A stretch of 64,000 nucleotides of DNA. It comes from Rhodanobacter sp. A1T4. Lineage in GTDB: Bacteria; Pseudomonadota; Gammaproteobacteria; Xanthomonadales; Rhodanobacteraceae. The notes under the pieces were generated by a model, which made no database searches, was not told where the DNA came from, and worked only from the letters and a program-made list of their open reading frames with translations. The translations under genes were made by a program, and so were the position numbers. Position 1 is the stretch's first letter. Each line of letters opens with the position of its first letter. Below are positions 61,969 to 64,000 of the stretch, in pieces. Location: positions 124,001 through 188,000 of the forward strand of contig NZ_JACHCP010000006.1 in NCBI RefSeq assembly GCF_014207185.1, in the 5' to 3' direction.

Positions 61969-62318
61969 AACTAAGGGGGCAGGTTCACTTCCCAGAACTC
62001 TGTATAGCGCAGCGCTGACGCGACTATGCGCTTGCCATCGCTTTCAACCAATCCGGTCACTGGCGAAATGGCACGCCAACCATGACTTGATCTTCCAGGC
62101 ATTCCGCAACACGTTGTTCAACGCGGCAACAATCGTCTGCCGTGTTTTCTCGACGACGAGGATAGAAGCCGATATCTGACGTTGCACGGCTGATGCAGAA
62201 ACTTGGCGACAGTATGTCGGACAGTTCAATACACGCCATCGACGCACAGGCACTTTGTGGGAAGGTCGTTATAGAGTCGGTCTGGCCAGTGTTGTCAGGA
62301 GCGCACGGAGGCGCCTCG

Positions 62319-63434
62319 CTAAACCATCGGCCCCGTGCCCGCATTTCTCGCTCGAATCGCTTCGGCGGTCCGCGGAATAAAGAAATCGAGCCCGACCTCG
62401 ATCACCTCGGCCTGGATCTGCTCGACGAACGGTCGAAACGATTGGTTGTATTGCTCGAACGCTTGCTCGAAATCGCCAGAGCACGCTACGAACGCGTCGG
62501 CCAGCGCCGCCGCGCCGTCGATGGCCAGTGACCCGCCGCGACCGGCGGCCGGGGAGGGACAATAAGCGGCATCACCGACCAGGGCGATCCTGCCCTTCGT
62601 CCACGAGGGCATGGTCGTGTGGCACAGCTTGTCGAAATAAAAGCTGTCGGAGCGACGCACCTGGGCGAGCAATTCAGGCGTACGCCAGCCCACGTCGGCA
62701 AATCGCTCCGTAATGATTCGACGCTGCTCATCCTCATTGCGATAGTCATAAGGAATTTCATCCTCTGACTGAAAACACAGACAGATGTCAGTTTTCTGGT
62801 TGTAGGCATTGAGCATGACCGCTATGCCAGGCTCGTTATACATTTGCGTCGTGTTGTCGGGGATCAGCGACTGATCCACGATAGTGATCGAAAAATAGGC
62901 GCCCAAGTAACGCAGGAACTGCGCTTCGTCGCCGAAGCAAAGCCGTCGAACCGTGGAGTGGACGCCGTCGCAACCGACGACCAGGTCGAACGAACGCTGC
63001 TCGCTGCCCTTAAAGCTCACGGCAATCTGGTGCGTTTCGTCGTTCAATGACTGGATGGAGTCGCCGAACATAAACTCGACTTTGTCCTTGACCGCGTCGA
63101 AGAGCATTTCGAGCAGCACGTCGCGCTCGATCTCATATTCGTCGTGTGCGTCGTTCCCTGTAAGTTGCGGGCGAACGCTTGATCGCTCCGTGATATCGGC
63201 GGCGTTCTTGAACTCCATGACTTCCATTTTCAAGGCGTGCTCGCGGATCTGGTCAAGAAGACCCATGCGCTTGACGATGTCGATGGTTCGGTCCTGGATA
63301 TTGACGGGTGTGCCACCCTTCTTGGGCCCCGAAGCTATCTCGACCACGGTGACCCGGTAGCCGAATGTCGCCATCCAATAAGCCGTCGAAAGGCCAGCAA
63401 AGCTGGCGCCGCAAATCAGGACACTCCGATTCAT
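62319..63434 (-). CDS. FAD-dependent monooxygenase (UbiH/TetX-like)
   Basis: 371 residues from the ATG at 63434 (MNRSVLICGASFAGLSTAYW); the longer frame crosses the TetR-side promoter. The dinucleotide-binding motif is ICGASFAGLS, the DG motif is LVVGCDGVHSTVRRL and the GD motif is ALVGDAAYCPSPAAGRGGS. These are the three motifs of aromatic-hydroxylase-type class A monooxygenases, close to TetX and antibiotic-modifying types. It diverges from a TetR gene with a perfect palindrome between them, a classic repressor-controlled detoxification pair. Substrate unknown. Confidence 0.9.
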   Translation of the reverse strand: MNRSVLICGASFAGLSTAYWMATFGYRVTVVEIASGPKKGGTPVNIQDRTIDIVKRMGLLDQIREHALKMEVMEFKNAADITERSSVRPQLTGNDAHDEYEIERDVLLEMLFDAVKDKVEFMFGDSIQSLNDETHQIAVSFKGSEQRSFDLVVGCDGVHSTVRRLCFGDEAQFLRYLGAYFSITIVDQSLIPDNTTQMYNEPGIAVMLNAYNQKTDICLCFQSEDEIPYDYRNEDEQRRIITERFADVGWRTPELLAQVRRSDSFYFDKLCHTTMPSWTKGRIALVGDAAYCPSPAAGRGGSLAIDGAAALADAFVACSGDFEQAFEQYNQSFRPFVEQIQAEVIEVGLDFFIPRTAEAIRARNAGTGPMV

Positions 63435-63530
63435 TGATGAGGTTCCATAGGTTGGGTTAGGCGGGGCATCATCTGCGACGGCCAACCAACGCCGTAGAAG
63501 GCAATCGCGTATTATGTAAACTAAGTCTAA

Positions 63531-63549
63531 AATTATACTAAGTATAATT
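63531..63549. promoter_or_regulatory. Predicted TetR operator
   Basis: AATTATAC-TAA-GTATAATT, a perfect 8-bp inverted repeat, 20 bp before the TetR start and 97 bp before the monooxygenase start. ACTAAGT is repeated directly at 63520 and 63537. It can block both divergent promoters; the TATAATT end looks like a -10 element of the TetR gene. Confidence 0.7.
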
Positions 63550-63568
63550 CTTAAGGGTATGAGTCCTG

Positions 63569-64000
63569 ATGTCAACGCCTCCGGCCCGTCGAACGCGCAA
63601 GCGCCTTGCAACCCGAACCTCGATCTCGGACGTCGCCACGCGTCTGTTTTTCGAGCGAGGCTTCGACCGGGTCACGGTGGACGAAATTGCGGAAGCGGCC
63701 GATGTCAGCCGGATGACGGTGTTCAATCATTTCCCGCGAAAGGAAGACATGTTTTTCGACCTCGATGCGGAAGGTCGGGAAGAACTCATCCAGGCATTGC
63801 ACACCAGGGATTCAAAGCTTTCGCCCATCGATGCGCTGCGTGCGTTTGCCCATCACGCAGTGGCGAAACGCAGGCCGTATGTCGAGTTTTGCGATCAGAG
63901 CCAGCTGTTTATCGAGACCATAGAGGCCAGTGAAACGCTGAAAGCCCGGGCTCGCACGATCCGCGACGAGCTCGTCCGAGAAGTGTCGGTGGCTATGGCG
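63569..64000 (+). CDS. TetR-family regulator (cut by window end)
   Basis: 144 codons before the end of the window. The frame from the ATG at 63569 reads MSTPPARRTRKRLATRTSIS, then a TetR helix-turn-helix (FDRVTVDEIAEAADVSRMTV and FNHFPRKEDMFF). An overlapping frame beginning at 63559 is out of phase with this domain and is spurious. It is divergent from the FAD monooxygenase and likely represses it. Confidence 0.88.
   Translation, partial: MSTPPARRTRKRLATRTSISDVATRLFFERGFDRVTVDEIAEAADVSRMTVFNHFPRKEDMFFDLDAEGREELIQALHTRDSKLSPIDALRAFAHHAVAKRRPYVEFCDQSQLFIETIEASETLKARARTIRDELVREVSVAMA

Larger units (their letters stand above)
61786..62318. other. Intergenic region with a regulator relic
   Basis: This 533-bp gap follows the LodB-like gene. 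Its first part contains the XRE relic described separately. The remainder (61969-62318) has only short frames on both strands; a minus-strand stretch reads KTRQTIVAALNNVLRNAWKI and could be debris of a lost gene, but I do not recognise it. Confidence 0.45.

Noticed and set aside
62057..62344. Minus-strand frame of 95 codons
   Set aside because: Cys-rich, no start context and no recognised motif; treated as non-coding debris.
1..64000. tRNA or rRNA genes, intact transposases, integrase
   Set aside because: No T-loop-like GGTTCRA with acceptor pairing, no rRNA blocks, and no DDE or tyrosine-recombinase motifs were seen by eye on either strand; a tRNA scan could still find one.

Overview
The window is high-GC gammaproteobacterial chromosome. 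The best guess is the Xanthomonadales, family Rhodanobacteraceae (Dyella, Rhodanobacter or Luteibacter type). This is inferred from a xanthomonadin-like aryl-polyene (APE) pigment cluster, a fused isobutyryl-CoA mutase (icmF), YXWGXW-repeat lipoproteins and a TonB-receptor/glycosidase locus. No tRNA, rRNA, CRISPR array or intact insertion sequence was recognised.

Layout. (1) 1-5.7 kb: galactoside-utilisation block on the + strand: the C-terminus of a TonB-dependent receptor, a GH36-like alpha-galactosidase, a GH35 beta-galactosidase and a secreted DUF3472/ricin-lectin protein. (2) 5.9-12.1 kb: a NarL-type response regulator and its DesK-like histidine kinase, a small membrane protein, isovaleryl-CoA dehydrogenase and a FUSC/YccS transporter. 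(3) 12.2-26.3 kb: a tightly overlapping minus-strand APE cluster of 17 genes: ACP, glycosyltransferase, LolA-like carrier, MMPL exporter, two ketosynthases, chain-length factor, PlsC-type acyltransferase, second ACP, membrane protein, dehydratase, LpxL-type acyltransferase, thioesterase, methyltransferase, third ketosynthase, second dehydratase and ketoreductase. Its starter-unit ligase seems reduced to a C-terminal remnant fused to the dehydratase. (4) 26.6-34.0 kb: leucine-type dehydrogenase, three YXWGXW proteins, an alpha/beta hydrolase and icmF.

(5) 34.1-44.2 kb: a lower-GC defence island next to a GAGTGC microsatellite. It starts with a retron: a phosphoribosyltransferase-like/winged-helix effector, then a structured ncRNA closed by a 15-bp a1/a2 stem, then a reverse transcriptase. 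It continues with a restriction-modification locus: AspBHI-like endonuclease and Vsr on the minus strand, diverging from a C5-cytosine methyltransferase on the plus strand. The methyltransferase is followed in line by a soluble kinase with two GHKL ATPase modules, a receiver-domain protein and an HNH protein. A methyltransferase coupled to a two-component pair is the strongest candidate here for an undescribed system.

(6) 44.4-64 kb: accessory, patchy DNA. It holds an XRE regulator with a small divergent gene (a decayed copy of this region lies at 61.8 kb), an amidohydrolase lipoprotein, an exact 236-bp duplication flanking a beta-helix gene and an HNH gene, three short-chain dehydrogenases with a TetR regulator and matching palindromic operators, a LysR relic, a secreted beta-propeller, a LodA/LodB cysteine-tryptophylquinone enzyme operon led by a c-haem lipoprotein, and an FAD monooxygenase divergent from a TetR gene cut by the window end.

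All family calls come from reading translations and motifs; no database search was run.
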